From the NCBI RefSeq assembly GCF_013386165.1, contig NZ_JACAOS010000001.1:1-64000 (forward strand): 64,000 nucleotides of DNA. The letters run 5' to 3'. The notes beneath the pieces were generated by a model. That model was not told the DNA's origin. It did not search any database and worked only from the letters and a program-made list of their open reading frames with translations. Positions 17,812 through 27,483 of the stretch are shown piece after piece. Source of the stretch: Pseudomonas gingeri (GTDB taxonomy: Bacteria; Pseudomonadota; Gammaproteobacteria; Pseudomonadales; Pseudomonadaceae). A program made the position numbers and the translations under genes. Each line of letters starts with the position of its first letter. Positions within the stretch are counted from its first letter, which is position 1.

Positions 17812-19230
17812 TTATGGCATCACCGGCCCGTTGTAGGCCAGGGTGGTCCCCAGGGCCCAGAGCAGGAACAGTACCAACGGTGCATGCACCAGCAGTTGCA
17901 CGAAGGAGAAACCGATCAGGTCCCGTGCCTTCAAACCCAGCACGCCGAGCAGCGGCAGCATGTAGAAGGGATTGATCAGGTTCGGCAGCGCCTCGGCGGC
18001 GTTGTAGATCTGCACCGCCCAGCCCAGGTGGTATTTCAGGTCATTGGCCACCTGCATCACATAGGGTGCTTCGATGATCCACTTGCCGCCACCGGAAGGA
18101 ATGAAGAAGCCCAGTACCGCCGAGTACACCCCCATCAGCAACGCGTAGGTGTCATGGGAGGCGATCTGGGTAAAGAAGGTCGAGATGTGGTGGGCCAACG
18201 TCAGGGCATCAGCGCCCTTGACCGTGGTCATCAGCGCGGCGATGGAACCGTACAAGGGAAACTGGATCAGCACACCGGTGGTGGTCGGCACCGCACGGGC
18301 CACGGCATCGAGGAAGCTGCGCGGACGCCAATGCAGCAACGCACCGGCCATCAGGAACAGGAAGTTGTAGGTGTTCAGGCCGGAAATGGCGCTGATCGCC
18401 GGTTTGGTCGAGAACTCGTGGAACAGCCAGCCGGCGGCCAGCAAGGCCAACAGGATGGTCAGCAGCGGGCTGTATTCCAGCCACTCGCCGGGCCGTGAGC
18501 GCTGGCTCAACGGCGGCAGGTTGAAGCTCGGATCGACGCCGCAGGCCTTGGCATCCCGGGCCGAATCGGGCCCCGGAGCGGTGGCGTAGGCGATCACCAG
18601 CGAGACCACGATCAGTGCCAGCAAGAGCACGCCGGACTGCCAGAGAAAGATGGTCTGGGTGAAGGGGATCACCCCGGTGATCGACAGGATCGACGGCGGC
18701 AGGCTGGCCGGGTTGGCCTGCAGCTGGGCGGCGGACGAGGACAGTCCCAGGGCCCAGACGGCACCCAGGCCCAGGTAGGCCGCGGCACCGGCGGCGCGGT
18801 AATCCATGCGCAGGTCGGTGCGACGCGCGAGGGCGCGAACCAGCAAACCGCCGAAGACCAGGGACAGGCCCCAGTTCAGCAGCGAGGCGACCATGGAAAT
18901 CAGCGCGACCCAGGCCACTGCCGAGCGGCCATTCTTCGGGATACGGGCGAGGCGGTCGATCAGCTTCACCGCCGGAGGCGAGCTGGCAACCACATAACCG
19001 CCGATCACCACGAAGGCCATCTGCATGGTGAAGGGAATCAGGCTCCAGAAACCGTCGCCGAAGGCCATCGCGGCTTCGCTCGGCTTGGCGCCGATGGCCA
19101 GGGTGGCGAGGGCAACGACGATCACCGCCAGGGCGGCAAATACCCAGGAGTCGGGAAACCAGCGCTCGGCCCAGTTCGAGCAGCGCAGGGCAAAGCGGGC
19201 GTAGCGGCTGGCTTCAATAGCAGCGGCCAT
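17812..19230 (-). CDS. short-chain fatty acid transporter, AtoE family
   Basis: A 472-residue inner-membrane protein with about 12 hydrophobic segments. Family marks include the start RYARFALRCSNWAERWFPDSWVFA, the internal PSEAAMAFGDGFWSLIPFTMQMAFV and the C-terminal SGGGKWIIEAPYVM. AtoE-type carriers take up acetoacetate, butyrate and similar acids. No ato or CoA-transferase genes are adjacent, so the exact acid is open. It is divergent from an MFS carrier gene across 257 bases. Confidence 0.85.
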   Translation of the reverse strand: MAAAIEASRYARFALRCSNWAERWFPDSWVFAALAVIVVALATLAIGAKPSEAAMAFGDGFWSLIPFTMQMAFVVIGGYVVASSPPAVKLIDRLARIPKNGRSAVAWVALISMVASLLNWGLSLVFGGLLVRALARRTDLRMDYRAAGAAAYLGLGAVWALGLSSSAAQLQANPASLPPSILSITGVIPFTQTIFLWQSGVLLLALIVVSLVIAYATAPGPDSARDAKACGVDPSFNLPPLSQRSRPGEWLEYSPLLTILLALLAAGWLFHEFSTKPAISAISGLNTYNFLFLMAGALLHWRPRSFLDAVARAVPTTTGVLIQFPLYGSIAALMTTVKGADALTLAHHISTFFTQIASHDTYALLMGVYSAVLGFFIPSGGGKWIIEAPYVMQVANDLKYHLGWAVQIYNAAEALPNLINPFYMLPLLGVLGLKARDLIGFSFVQLLVHAPLVLFLLWALGTTLAYNGPVMP

Positions 19231-19487
19231 GGGAAGGTCCTCTTGTTCTTGATCTTATTAGGGGAGCCACAGGCGCGGCGCTGGGGGCGCAACACACGGG
19301 CAGGTGTCCACGATAAATCAATCCTGTGGCATTTTCCGGTTCTCTTTAGTAGCAGAGTGATATTGCCTTTAGTGGACACCGACGATGTCGGCCCTATGCC
19401 CTTGGCAAACTCAGGTATCCTGCGATTTTTCGCAGCGGCTGCAGAACCGGCCGATGCTGTACCTGAATACATTGCCAGAGTGTTTTC

Positions 19488-20801
19488 ATGACTGCCGATC
19501 ACATTCCACACAGCCGTCGATTTGCCCGGTCCGACTACAAGACCCTGGGCCTGGCGGCATTGGGCGGTGCGCTGGAAATCTACGATTTCATCATTTTCAT
19601 GTTTTTTGCGCTGACCCTCAGTGAGCTGTTCTTCCCCCCGCAAATGCCCGAATGGCTGCGCGTACTGCAAAGCTTCGGCATTTTTGTCACCGGTTATCTG
19701 GCGCGCCCGCTGGGCGGCATCCTGATGGCGCACTTCGCCGACCGCCTGGGGCGCAAGCGGGTCTTCAGCCTGAGCATCCTGATGATGGCCCTGCCGTGCC
19801 TGCTGATCGGGGTCATGCCGACGTATGCCCAGATCGGTTACTGGGCGCCCCTGCTGTTGTTGCTGCTGCGGGTATTGCAGGGCGCGGCGGTGGGAGGCGA
19901 GGTGCCGAGTGCCTGGGTCTTCGTCGCCGAGCACGCGCCGGCTGGTCACCGTGGTTACGCCTTGGGCGTCCTGCAGGCGGGGCTGACCTTCGGTTATCTG
20001 CTGGGCGCCTTGACCGCGACCGCCCTGGCGAGGATCTATAGCCCCGGCGAAATCCTCGATTTCGCCTGGCGCTTTCCCTTCCTGCTGGGCGGTGTGTTTG
20101 GCGTGATCGGCGTCTGGCTACGCCGCTGGCTCAGTGAGACGCCGGTGTTCATGGCCCTCCAGGCGCGGCGGGAAGAAGGCGAGACGGTGCCGCTGCAGGC
20201 GGTGTTGCGTAGTCATCGTCGGACGATTCTGCCGGCGATGCTGCTGACCTGTGTCCTGACCTCGGCGGTGGTGGTGCTGGTGGTGGTGACCCCGACCGTG
20301 ATGCAGAAAACCTTCGGCATGAGTGCCAGCCACACGTTCGCCCTGAGCAGCCTGGGGATCGTGTTCCTGAACATTGGTTGTGTCCTGGCCGGGCGTTTGG
20401 TGGATCGCATCGGTGCCTGGCGCGCGGTGCTGTTCTATAGCGCCTTGCTGCCGCTCGGGATCGGCTTGCTCTACACCTGCCTGATCCAGGGGGCTGAATG
20501 GATTGGCCTGGCCTATGCCCTGGCAGGCCTGAGCTGCGGTGTCGTGGGGGCGGTTCCCTCGGTGATGGTGGCGTTGTTCCCGGCGCGGATCCGGGTCTCC
20601 GGCATTTCCTTTACCTACAACATTGCCTACGCCCTCTGGGCCAGCACCACACCGCTGTTGCTGATCGGTCTGATGCCCTGGAGCCCGTGGGTCAGTGTCG
20701 GCTATTGCGCGGTGATGGGGAGTGTCGGAGCCCTGACCGCGTTGTTTTTCGGCCTGCGCTCATCAGCAACAGCCAATGCCTCGTGCGTTTCCGACGCCTG
20801 A
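19488..20801 (+). CDS. MFS transporter, metabolite:H+ symporter type
   Basis: A 437-residue 12-helix major facilitator of the ProP/KgtP-like group. The mark is the first-helix motif LGLAALGGALEIYDFIIFMFF and the loop 2-3 signature GGILMAHFADRLGRKRVF, followed by LLLRVLQGAAVGGEVPSAWVF. This group carries organic acids, betaines and amino acids. The substrate is not readable. It ends 26 bases from the convergent SIS gene. Confidence 0.85.
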   Translation: MTADHIPHSRRFARSDYKTLGLAALGGALEIYDFIIFMFFALTLSELFFPPQMPEWLRVLQSFGIFVTGYLARPLGGILMAHFADRLGRKRVFSLSILMMALPCLLIGVMPTYAQIGYWAPLLLLLLRVLQGAAVGGEVPSAWVFVAEHAPAGHRGYALGVLQAGLTFGYLLGALTATALARIYSPGEILDFAWRFPFLLGGVFGVIGVWLRRWLSETPVFMALQARREEGETVPLQAVLRSHRRTILPAMLLTCVLTSAVVVLVVVTPTVMQKTFGMSASHTFALSSLGIVFLNIGCVLAGRLVDRIGAWRAVLFYSALLPLGIGLLYTCLIQGAEWIGLAYALAGLSCGVVGAVPSVMVALFPARIRVSGISFTYNIAYALWASTTPLLLIGLMPWSPWVSVGYCAVMGSVGALTALFFGLRSSATANASCVSDA

Positions 20802-20826
20802 GCCTGTCCGTGTCGATTTTGCGCAG

Positions 20827-21855
20827 TCACCGCGTCTCGGTCACCTTCTTGAGAAACCGTGGCTGATCGGGATTGCGCCCACGCAGCACGGCCAGCTTGG
20901 CCGCCATCAGGTAAAAGCCCTGGATCATGCTGAACGGTTCCAGTAACGGATGGGCTGTCGCGACGCTGGTCAAGTTCGCGCCGGGCGTGCCCGGTGGTGC
21001 GACCAGCAAAACCTGGGCGCCGCGCCGGCGCATGTCCTCGGCGAATGCCAGGGTACCGGCCTGCTCAGGGCCAGACGGGGCGAAGAGCAGGACCGGGTAA
21101 CCCGCCTCGATAATCTCCATCGGCCCGTGGCGGACCTCGGCGCTGGAAAAGGCTTCGGCCTGGATGCCCGAGGTTTCCTTGAGTTTCAGCGCCGCCTCCT
21201 GGGCGATGGGCAACGCCGGGCCGCGTCCGATCACCACCATCTTGTCCACCGACTGCAAGACCTCAAGGGCCAGCGACCAGTCCTCGTCGACCGCTTGCGT
21301 CAGGGCGGCGGGCAATGCCTGCAGGGCGACACCGAGGCCGTTGTCCTGCCCCAGCCTGGCGGCCAGTGCTGCCACGGTCTGCACCCCGGCCATCAACATG
21401 GCGACATAACTTTTGGTCGCGGCCACGCTTTGTTCCAGCCCGGCCGGCAGCAGCACCTCGGCGTCACTGGCGGCGGCCAGCGGCGACTCGGCGGTATTGA
21501 CGAAGGCCGCCACGCGCGCGCCGCGCTGTTTCAGGTAGTTCACGCTGGCGATCAGGTCGGGGCTTTTGCCCGATTGCGACAGGGCGGCGACCCAACAGTG
21601 CTTCAGGCGCAGCGGCGGCTGTTGCAGGCTCACCAGCGACAGGGGAATCGACAGCCAGGGAATCCCGACCTGGCTCATCATGACGTAGCCGAAGTAGGCG
21701 GCCGCGTGATCCGAACTGCCACGGGCGACGCTGATGATCAGCTCCGGCGGTGCGGTGGCCAATTGCTCGGCCAGCGCCGCGATGGCACGGTCATCGTCGA
21801 GCATGCGTTGCACGACATCGGGTATCGACAGGGTTTCCTGGAGCATCAGTGACAT
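20827..21855 (-). CDS. SIS-domain glucosamine-6-phosphate deaminase (NagB-II type)
   Basis: A 342-residue protein with two SIS (sugar isomerase) domains. Marks are SVARGSSDHAA (about 42-52), ALSQSGKSPDLIA (about 93-105), SVAATKSY, EAFSSAEVRHGPMEI (about 235) and the C-terminal GRNPDQPRFLKKVTETR, which closely follows the pattern of NagB-II enzymes and the isomerase half of GlmS. The glutaminase half is absent, so a catabolic role is likely: glucosamine-6-phosphate to fructose-6-phosphate plus ammonia. It is the last gene of a three-gene operon with a ROK kinase and a permease. A deglycase acting on related phosphorylated amino sugars is the main alternative. Confidence 0.8.
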   Translation of the reverse strand: MSLMLQETLSIPDVVQRMLDDDRAIAALAEQLATAPPELIISVARGSSDHAAAYFGYVMMSQVGIPWLSIPLSLVSLQQPPLRLKHCWVAALSQSGKSPDLIASVNYLKQRGARVAAFVNTAESPLAAASDAEVLLPAGLEQSVAATKSYVAMLMAGVQTVAALAARLGQDNGLGVALQALPAALTQAVDEDWSLALEVLQSVDKMVVIGRGPALPIAQEAALKLKETSGIQAEAFSSAEVRHGPMEIIEAGYPVLLFAPSGPEQAGTLAFAEDMRRRGAQVLLVAPPGTPGANLTSVATAHPLLEPFSMIQGFYLMAAKLAVLRGRNPDQPRFLKKVTETR

Positions 21856-21876
21856 AACTAAATACCTGGATGTCCG

Positions 21877-22881
21877 TCAGCCCTGCGGGCTGTCGGGTAC
21901 ACAAAGAAGATCGCCGGGAATGAAGCTCAGGCCGGCGGCGTCCATGGCCATGCTCAAGGCGCCCCACAGCGGCGCGTCATGGGTGAAGTGGGCGGCGACA
22001 ATCTCCGGGGGGAAGGGCACCGCCTGGCCGATCAGTTGTTTCAGCGCCGGCGCCAGGGTCGAGGCCTGATGGAACAGCCCGCCACCGATGGCGATGCGCT
22101 CGACGTCGAGGGCCACGGCGAGGTTGCTGACCTGCACCGCCATGCCGGCGATACGCCGTTCCAGCACCTGGCGTACCGTCAGGTCACGGCTGGTAAACAA
22201 GTCCAGGGCCCGATGGCCCTGGCCGAGCATCTCCGTGGCCAGGCGGGTCAGCGCAGCGCCGGAGAAAAACTCCTCCAGTGGCGCGGCGCCTTGCGCGTGG
22301 GTCCGCCACAGTTCCGGGTACATCGGATCAAGAAAGGGCTCGAGCATGTAGCCGATTTCCATGGCCGCGCCGTTCTGGCCGCGTATCAGGCGGCCATTGG
22401 CGATGGCCGCCGCCGCCAACCCGGTGCCCAGGTTGAGGTAGATGGCGTTGTCGATTCCCACCAGCGCGCCCCAACGGGCTTCGGCCAGGGCGCCGGCCTT
22501 GACGTCGTTGTCGAGCAGCACGGCCTGGGTGCCCAGGCCTTCGCCCAACAGCGACGGCAGGTCGAGGTCTTCGAAGCCCGGGGTGTTCGGTGCCATCAGC
22601 AGGCTGCGACCGCGCACTACACCGGGGAACACCGCGGCCACACTGGCCACCCGCGAGCCACCGAAGTCAGCGACGCAAGCACGTGCCGCCGCAATGATGC
22701 GCTCGAGGGCCGGCACGCCACGGGCGCCGTCGGCATGGGTGGTCAGTCGGCGTGTGCGCAGATGCTGGCTGACCGGGTCGTAGCAGGCGATCTGGGTCTT
22801 GGTGCCGCCGACGTCGATCGCCAGCAGCACACCTTGGGTGGGCGCCGCAGCGCCCGGGTTATTCAGCGGTTCGTGCGTCAT
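21877..22881 (-). CDS. ROK-family sugar kinase (probable amino-sugar kinase)
   Basis: A 334-residue kinase of the ROK/BadF-like sugar kinase group with phosphate-binding AIDVGGTKTQ (residues 21-30), the catalytic-Asp segment LLDNDVKAGALAE (about 150), and the adenosine loop IYLNLGTGLAAA. The CxCGxxGC zinc motif common in ROK kinases is missing: where GEIGH is expected the protein reads MEIGYMLE. Together with the deaminase gene 21 bases downstream it suggests phosphorylation of glucosamine or a derivative at O6. The start overlaps the permease stop by 23 bases. Confidence 0.8.
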   Translation of the reverse strand: MTHEPLNNPGAAAPTQGVLLAIDVGGTKTQIACYDPVSQHLRTRRLTTHADGARGVPALERIIAAARACVADFGGSRVASVAAVFPGVVRGRSLLMAPNTPGFEDLDLPSLLGEGLGTQAVLLDNDVKAGALAEARWGALVGIDNAIYLNLGTGLAAAAIANGRLIRGQNGAAMEIGYMLEPFLDPMYPELWRTHAQGAAPLEEFFSGAALTRLATEMLGQGHRALDLFTSRDLTVRQVLERRIAGMAVQVSNLAVALDVERIAIGGGLFHQASTLAPALKQLIGQAVPFPPEIVAAHFTHDAPLWGALSMAMDAAGLSFIPGDLLCVPDSPQG

Positions 22882-24295
22882 GGGTATCGCTTGTCTTGTT
22901 GAAGGGCCAGAGTTGTTGTACCCGCGCCCAGAACAGGTAGGCCACGCAGCCGGCTGCGACCCACACCAGCGACCACTGGATCGGATAGGCGCCAGGGGCG
23001 TTGTGGTTGGACGCCAGGTAAATGTAGACCCAGCCCAGCAGGGCGATCACCGCCGGTATCGGATACAGCCACATGGTGTAGGGACGGCTCAGGTGCGGCT
23101 TGGTCTTGCGCAGCACGAACAACGAAATGATCTGCGCCACCGACTGCACCAGGATCATCACCGTGGTCAGCAACTGGATCAGGGTGGTGAGGTCGGTCAG
23201 GCGACCGATCATGAAACCGCCGGAGGTCAGCACGCCCATGCTCAGGATGCCGTAGACCGGAAAGTCGTGCTTGGGATGGGTGACGCTGAAGGCATTGAAG
23301 AATACCTTGTCCTTCGCCGCTTCGAATGGCACCCGCGAACCCCCGAGCAGGCCGGCGAACACCGAGGCCACGGCGGTGATCAGGATCAGCACGGTGACCA
23401 CGGCGGCGGCGGTGTCGCCCCAGGTTTCACTCAGCAGCACCGAAGCCACGGAGTTATAGGCCGCCGACTTCTGGTCGAGCATGCGGTGCCAGTCCACCAC
23501 GCCGAGCACCCCGACCTGCATCAACAGGTAGACCACCAGCATGCCGAGCACCGACCAGATGATCGACTTGGGAATCACCCGACCCGGTTGTTCGACTTCC
23601 CCCGCCAGGTAGGCCGAGGTGTTGTAGCCCAGGTAGTCGTAGATGCCGATGGTCAGGCCGCCGGCCATGCCGAGCCAGAAGCTGCTGTCGCCCAGGTTGA
23701 AGGCTCCTTCGGGAAAGCTGAAGGCCAGTTCCGGATGAAAGTGCGAAAAGGCCGCGGCGATCAGCGCCGCGATGCTCGCCAGCATGATCACCCAGAGCAC
23801 GATGCTCAGGCGGGCGATGGACTCGATCTTGCGCCAGAGCAGCACAATGATCAGCCAGATCAGCACCAGGCCGATGAGGTTGCCGGTGGTCTGGCTCATG
23901 TCCGGCCAGAACCAGGTCAGGTACTGCACGAAGCCGATGATCCCGGTGGACATGATCAGCGGGATAAACAGCATCGCGGTCCACACGAACAGGAACGGCA
24001 GCAGCTTGCCGGTACGCTTGCCAAAGGCTTCACGCAGGTAGACGTAGGTACCGCCGGCACCGGGCAGCGAGGCGCCGAGCTCGGCCCAGACCAGGCCGTC
24101 GCACAGGGCCAGCAGCGCACCGAGGATCCAGCCCAGGTAAGCCTGCGGGCCGCCCATGATGACGATCATGGTGGGAATGGTGATGAATGGGCCGACGCCG
24201 CACATCTGGCTCATGTTGATGGCCGTGGCGGGAAACAGGCCGATCTTGCGTTTGCTGCCGGACGCGCTCTGTCCGGGGGGATTGGAGGTGCTCAT
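22859..24295 (-). CDS. APC-family permease
   Basis: A 478-residue permease with 12 predicted membrane segments. ATG 24295 follows AGAGGA and precedes a short polar head (MSTSNPPGQSASGSKRK) and the first helix GLFPATAINMSQMCGVGPFITIP, the usual first-helix pattern of amino acid/polyamine carriers. GVWAELG-like WAELGASLPGAGGTYVYLREAFG is also typical. APC carriers usually move amino acids, so its place at the head of an amino-sugar kinase/deaminase operon points to an amino-bearing sugar or sugar-amine conjugate. Confidence 0.82.
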   Translation of the reverse strand: MSTSNPPGQSASGSKRKIGLFPATAINMSQMCGVGPFITIPTMIVIMGGPQAYLGWILGALLALCDGLVWAELGASLPGAGGTYVYLREAFGKRTGKLLPFLFVWTAMLFIPLIMSTGIIGFVQYLTWFWPDMSQTTGNLIGLVLIWLIIVLLWRKIESIARLSIVLWVIMLASIAALIAAAFSHFHPELAFSFPEGAFNLGDSSFWLGMAGGLTIGIYDYLGYNTSAYLAGEVEQPGRVIPKSIIWSVLGMLVVYLLMQVGVLGVVDWHRMLDQKSAAYNSVASVLLSETWGDTAAAVVTVLILITAVASVFAGLLGGSRVPFEAAKDKVFFNAFSVTHPKHDFPVYGILSMGVLTSGGFMIGRLTDLTTLIQLLTTVMILVQSVAQIISLFVLRKTKPHLSRPYTMWLYPIPAVIALLGWVYIYLASNHNAPGAYPIQWSLVWVAAGCVAYLFWARVQQLWPFNKTSDTHDARTAE

Positions 24296-24455
24296 GGTGT
24301 GACGTCCTCTTGCGTGAGTGACCGAAGGTGGCGGGCAGGTAGCGAAGGTGCTGCGTGCCGGCGACGCCTTGCATCGACTCGGTATCGTTATTGTTATGGG
24401 TTCCGGGCGCCTGGGACCGCGGCGACCTGACGAATAGAAAAGCACGTCATGAGTA

Positions 24456-24474
24456 TTAATTCAACTTGATTTAA
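24456..24474. promoter_or_regulatory. 19-bp palindrome, candidate operator of the ROK regulator
   Basis: TTAATTCAA-C-TTGATTTAA is a palindrome with one mismatch in each nine-base arm. It sits in the short gap between the divergent permease operon and the ROK regulator, an AT-rich spot in GC-rich surroundings. ROK repressors of the NagC type bind AT-rich palindromes, so this is the best operator candidate. Confidence 0.5.
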
Positions 24475-24501
24475 TTAATTGGCAGCACCGATCATTCACC
24501 G

Positions 24502-25704
24502 ATGAAAAGTCTCCAGAACACCCGCACGGTGACCACCGGCACCAACGCTGAACACGCCCGCCTGCATAACCGCCGGGTGATCCTCGAAGCCATTCGCCTG
24601 GGCGGCCGCCTGACCCGGGCCGACCTGACGCGGCTGACGTCGCTGACGGCGCAGACGGTGTCGAACATCGTCACCGAGTTGCAGGAGGAGGGGATGCTGC
24701 TGGTGCATGCGGCCGAGAAAATCGGTCGCGGCCAGCCGCCAGTGCCATTGTCGATCAACCCCGAGGGCGGTTATTCCATCGGTTTTCACGTGGCGCAGCA
24801 CTCGATCATCGGCGTGATGCTCGACCTGTTGGGTAACACCCGCGCCCAGGTCACCCTGGCGGTGAACTACCCCGGCTTCGAGGAGGCGTTACCGCTGATC
24901 CTTGAAACGGTCAAGGCGTTCCGCGAGCAGCTGCCCCACGGTCGCTTTCTCGGCGTCGGCGTGGCCTTGCCGGGGCCTTTCAGTGTCGAGGGCATGACGG
25001 CGGTGGGGCCGACGGCGATGTCCGGTTGGGACGAGCCCGATATCGCCCTGCGCCTGCAGCAAGCCGTGGGCCTTCCGGTTCTTCTGGAAAACGACGCCAC
25101 GGCGGCGACCATGGGCGAGCGACTGCACGGGATTGCCAGCGACCTGCAAGACTTCATCCACCTGTTTATCGGCAGCGGCCTGGGCGCCGGCTTGTACCTG
25201 GGTAATCGCCTGTATTCCGGGCACTGGCACAACGCCGGGGAAATCGGCCACATGACCGTGGTGCCCGGCGGCAAGGTCTGTCATTGCGGCAACCATGGTT
25301 GCCTGGAGCGTTACATTTCCATCGCCGCCTTGCTCGAGCATCTGGGGCAGGGCGCCGACCAGGACATCAGCGCCTGGGACATGAGCGAGCCGCGCTTTGC
25401 CGCCGGTGTCCAGGCCTGGCTCGACGAAGCGGTGCCGGCCTTGCGCCAGGCGATCAACATCCTCGAGTCGCTGCTCGATCCGCAGACCATCCTCATCAGT
25501 GGTTTTTTACCGCCCGCGATCCTGGGTCGGCTGGTGGACAGCCTGGAACCCTTGAGCCGCTCCATCAGCCGTCGTCGCGACCGCGAGTACCCGCGACTGC
25601 AACTCGGCACCGCCGGCCACGACGCGGTGGCGCTGGGGGCGGCGGCGTTGATGATCCTGGCGGAAATCAGCCCGGATTATGAGGCGTTGCTCAAGCCGGA
25701 ATAA
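24502..25704 (+). CDS. ROK-family transcriptional regulator (NagC/XylR-like)
   Basis: A 400-residue regulator with an N-terminal winged HTH (about 25-75: RRVILEAIRLGGRLTRADLTRLTSLTAQTVSN) and a C-terminal ROK domain. The latter has the zinc motif CHCGNHGC (about 260) that the neighbouring kinase lacks, plus FIGSGLGAGLYL. Such proteins are repressors relieved by a sugar or sugar phosphate. It is divergent from the permease-kinase-deaminase operon and is most simply its regulator. Confidence 0.85.
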   Translation: MKSLQNTRTVTTGTNAEHARLHNRRVILEAIRLGGRLTRADLTRLTSLTAQTVSNIVTELQEEGMLLVHAAEKIGRGQPPVPLSINPEGGYSIGFHVAQHSIIGVMLDLLGNTRAQVTLAVNYPGFEEALPLILETVKAFREQLPHGRFLGVGVALPGPFSVEGMTAVGPTAMSGWDEPDIALRLQQAVGLPVLLENDATAATMGERLHGIASDLQDFIHLFIGSGLGAGLYLGNRLYSGHWHNAGEIGHMTVVPGGKVCHCGNHGCLERYISIAALLEHLGQGADQDISAWDMSEPRFAAGVQAWLDEAVPALRQAINILESLLDPQTILISGFLPPAILGRLVDSLEPLSRSISRRRDREYPRLQLGTAGHDAVALGAAALMILAEISPDYEALLKPE

Positions 25705-25752
25705 GCGCGTGGCCAGGGGCAATGCGCCGCCTGGCCACTCATTGGAACGGCT

Positions 25753-25977
25753 TCAGGCCTGGCGCCAGCTCACCGTGTCGATACCGAATTTCTCGGCCAT
25801 GGGCTTGCTGGTTTTCTTCACCCGTTCTCGACCGAACTTGCCGATACGGCCCACGCCGGCATCACAACTTGCCCAGTGCCAGGCCTCGGCATTGTCCATG
25901 TGCTCCGAGCGAATCACGAAGGACTTGGGAATGCCATGAAGGGTGTAGTCGATAACAAAAAGCTTTGCCGTGTTCAT
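25753..25977 (-). CDS. small conserved protein of unknown function
   Basis: A 74-residue protein starting at ATG 25977, preceded by GGGAGGA about 12 bases upstream. The sequence begins MNTAKLFVIDYTLHGIPKSF and contains WHWASCDAGVG. It has no signal peptide or membrane segment. It looks like one of the small Pseudomonas-restricted families of unknown function (I believe the DUF6555 type, not verified). It stands alone between the ROK regulator and bdlA. Confidence 0.65.
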   Translation of the reverse strand: MNTAKLFVIDYTLHGIPKSFVIRSEHMDNAEAWHWASCDAGVGRIGKFGRERVKKTSKPMAEKFGIDTVSWRQA

Positions 25978-26166
25978 AAACCTGAGAATCCTCCCTGGGA
26001 TGCTTCCTTGTCGTTCTAAAGTGATCCCTGGGCGCGAGAAAAATTCAGTCGAATTGTCAGTCGGCGGCTCGCTGGAAATAACCCGGAATCTTCCTTCAGA
26101 AAAAACCACCCGAGCCGATGCCAATGACTGACTACCCGCGCTTTCATTTGCCCATCGGTGCCTTCC

Positions 26167-27483
26167 ATGTTTAACAAACGCTTGAAGCAGGAGCTGTCGG
26201 CTCTTCGCGAAGAACTCTCCAGCCTTCAGCAAGTCAAGGACAGCCTTGAGATGGAAATGCTCGTGCTGACCCTGGATCCCGATGGTCGCATTGAATTTGC
26301 CAATCAGAACTTCAGCGATGAAATGCTCTATCCAAGCGGTTCGCTGGTGGGGCGCCGCCTTGAAGAATTCGTACCGGACTACCTCAAACATTCGGATTTT
26401 CACCAGCGCTTCAAGAACGCACTGACCCGTGGCGAGCATTTCTGCGGTGCGGTGCGCTTGTTGCGCGGTAACGGTCAGGAAGCCTGGCTGCGCTCGATCC
26501 TGCAGCCGATTCGTGATTCCCAGGGGCGTATCCAGCACTTCTCGATCTATTCCAGCGACCTGACCCGTACGATCGAAGCGTCCCGCGAGCACGAGAACCT
26601 GATCGGCGCGCTGTTACGTTCCACCGCGGTGATCGAGTTCAACCTGGCCGGTGAAGTCATTACCGCCAACGACCGTTTCCTCAATGGCCTGGGTTACAAC
26701 CTGGCGCAGATCCAGGGCAAGCATCACCGCATGTTCTGCGAGCCGGCGGAATACAACAGCGCTGAATACCAGGCGTTCTGGAAGCGCCTGAATGCCGGTG
26801 AGTTCGTCGCCGGCCGCTTCAAGCGGGTCGACAGCCGTGGTCGCGAGGTCTGGTTGGAAGCGTCTTATAACCCGGTACTCGATGCCAACGAAAAGCTCTA
26901 CAAAGTGGTCAAGTTCGCCACCGTGATCACCGACCAGGTGAGCCGGGAGAAGGCCGTGGCCGAGGCCGCGAACATTGCCTACAGCACCTCGTTGCAGACT
27001 GACAGCACCGCCCAGCGCGGGACCACCGTGGTGACCCAGGCCGTGGAAGTGATGCGCGACCTGGCGGCACACATGCAGACCGCCAGTGACGGCATCGAAG
27101 CCTTGAATGCTCAGTCCCAGGTGATCGGTACCATCGTCAAGACCATCAGTGGTATTGCCGAGCAGACCAACCTGCTGGCGCTCAACGCGGCCATCGAGGC
27201 GGCGCGCGCGGGCGAACAAGGTCGCGGGTTTGCGGTGGTGGCGGACGAAGTGCGGCAGTTGGCGTCGCGTACCAGCCAGGCCACCGACGAGATCGTCGGC
27301 GTGGTGCGGCAGAACCAGGACATGGCGCGCGATGCCGTGTCGCTGATGAACAGCGGCAAGACCCAGGCCGAGGAAGGTCTTGCGCTGGCGGCGGAGGCCG
27401 GTACGGTGATCGTCGAGATCCAGGACGGCGCGCAGAAGGTGGTCAATGCGGTCGGGCAGTTTGCCAACCAGCTGACTCATTGA
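26167..27483 (+). CDS. bdlA: BdlA-type cytoplasmic PAS-PAS chemoreceptor
   Basis: A 438-residue soluble chemoreceptor: a short coiled coil, PAS1 (about 20-125, [20 protein letters not shown]), PAS2 (about 140-250, [22 protein letters not shown]) and an MCP signalling tip ([39 protein letters not shown]). There are no membrane segments. This is the layout of P. aeruginosa BdlA, which links oxygen/c-di-GMP signals to biofilm dispersal, and the wording of both PAS domains is close to it from memory. ATG 26167 is favoured over ATG 26158. The 3' end overlaps the convergent RidA gene by 41 bases. Confidence 0.82.
   Translation: MFNKRLKQELSALREELSSLQQVKDSLEMEMLVLTLDPDGRIEFANQNFSDEMLYPSGSLVGRRLEEFVPDYLKHSDFHQRFKNALTRGEHFCGAVRLLRGNGQEAWLRSILQPIRDSQGRIQHFSIYSSDLTRTIEASREHENLIGALLRSTAVIEFNLAGEVITANDRFLNGLGYNLAQIQGKHHRMFCEPAEYNSAEYQAFWKRLNAGEFVAGRFKRVDSRGREVWLEASYNPVLDANEKLYKVVKFATVITDQVSREKAVAEAANIAYSTSLQTDSTAQRGTTVVTQAVEVMRDLAAHMQTASDGIEALNAQSQVIGTIVKTISGIAEQTNLLALNAAIEAARAGEQGRGFAVVADEVRQLASRTSQATDEIVGVVRQNQDMARDAVSLMNSGKTQAEEGLALAAEAGTVIVEIQDGAQKVVNAVGQFANQLTH

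Noticed and set aside
20827..24295. Fructoselysine (frlABD-like) operon
   Set aside because: An APC permease plus SIS protein is reminiscent, but the SIS protein follows the NagB-II pattern and the kinase is ROK, not PfkB. Kept only as an alternative substrate idea.
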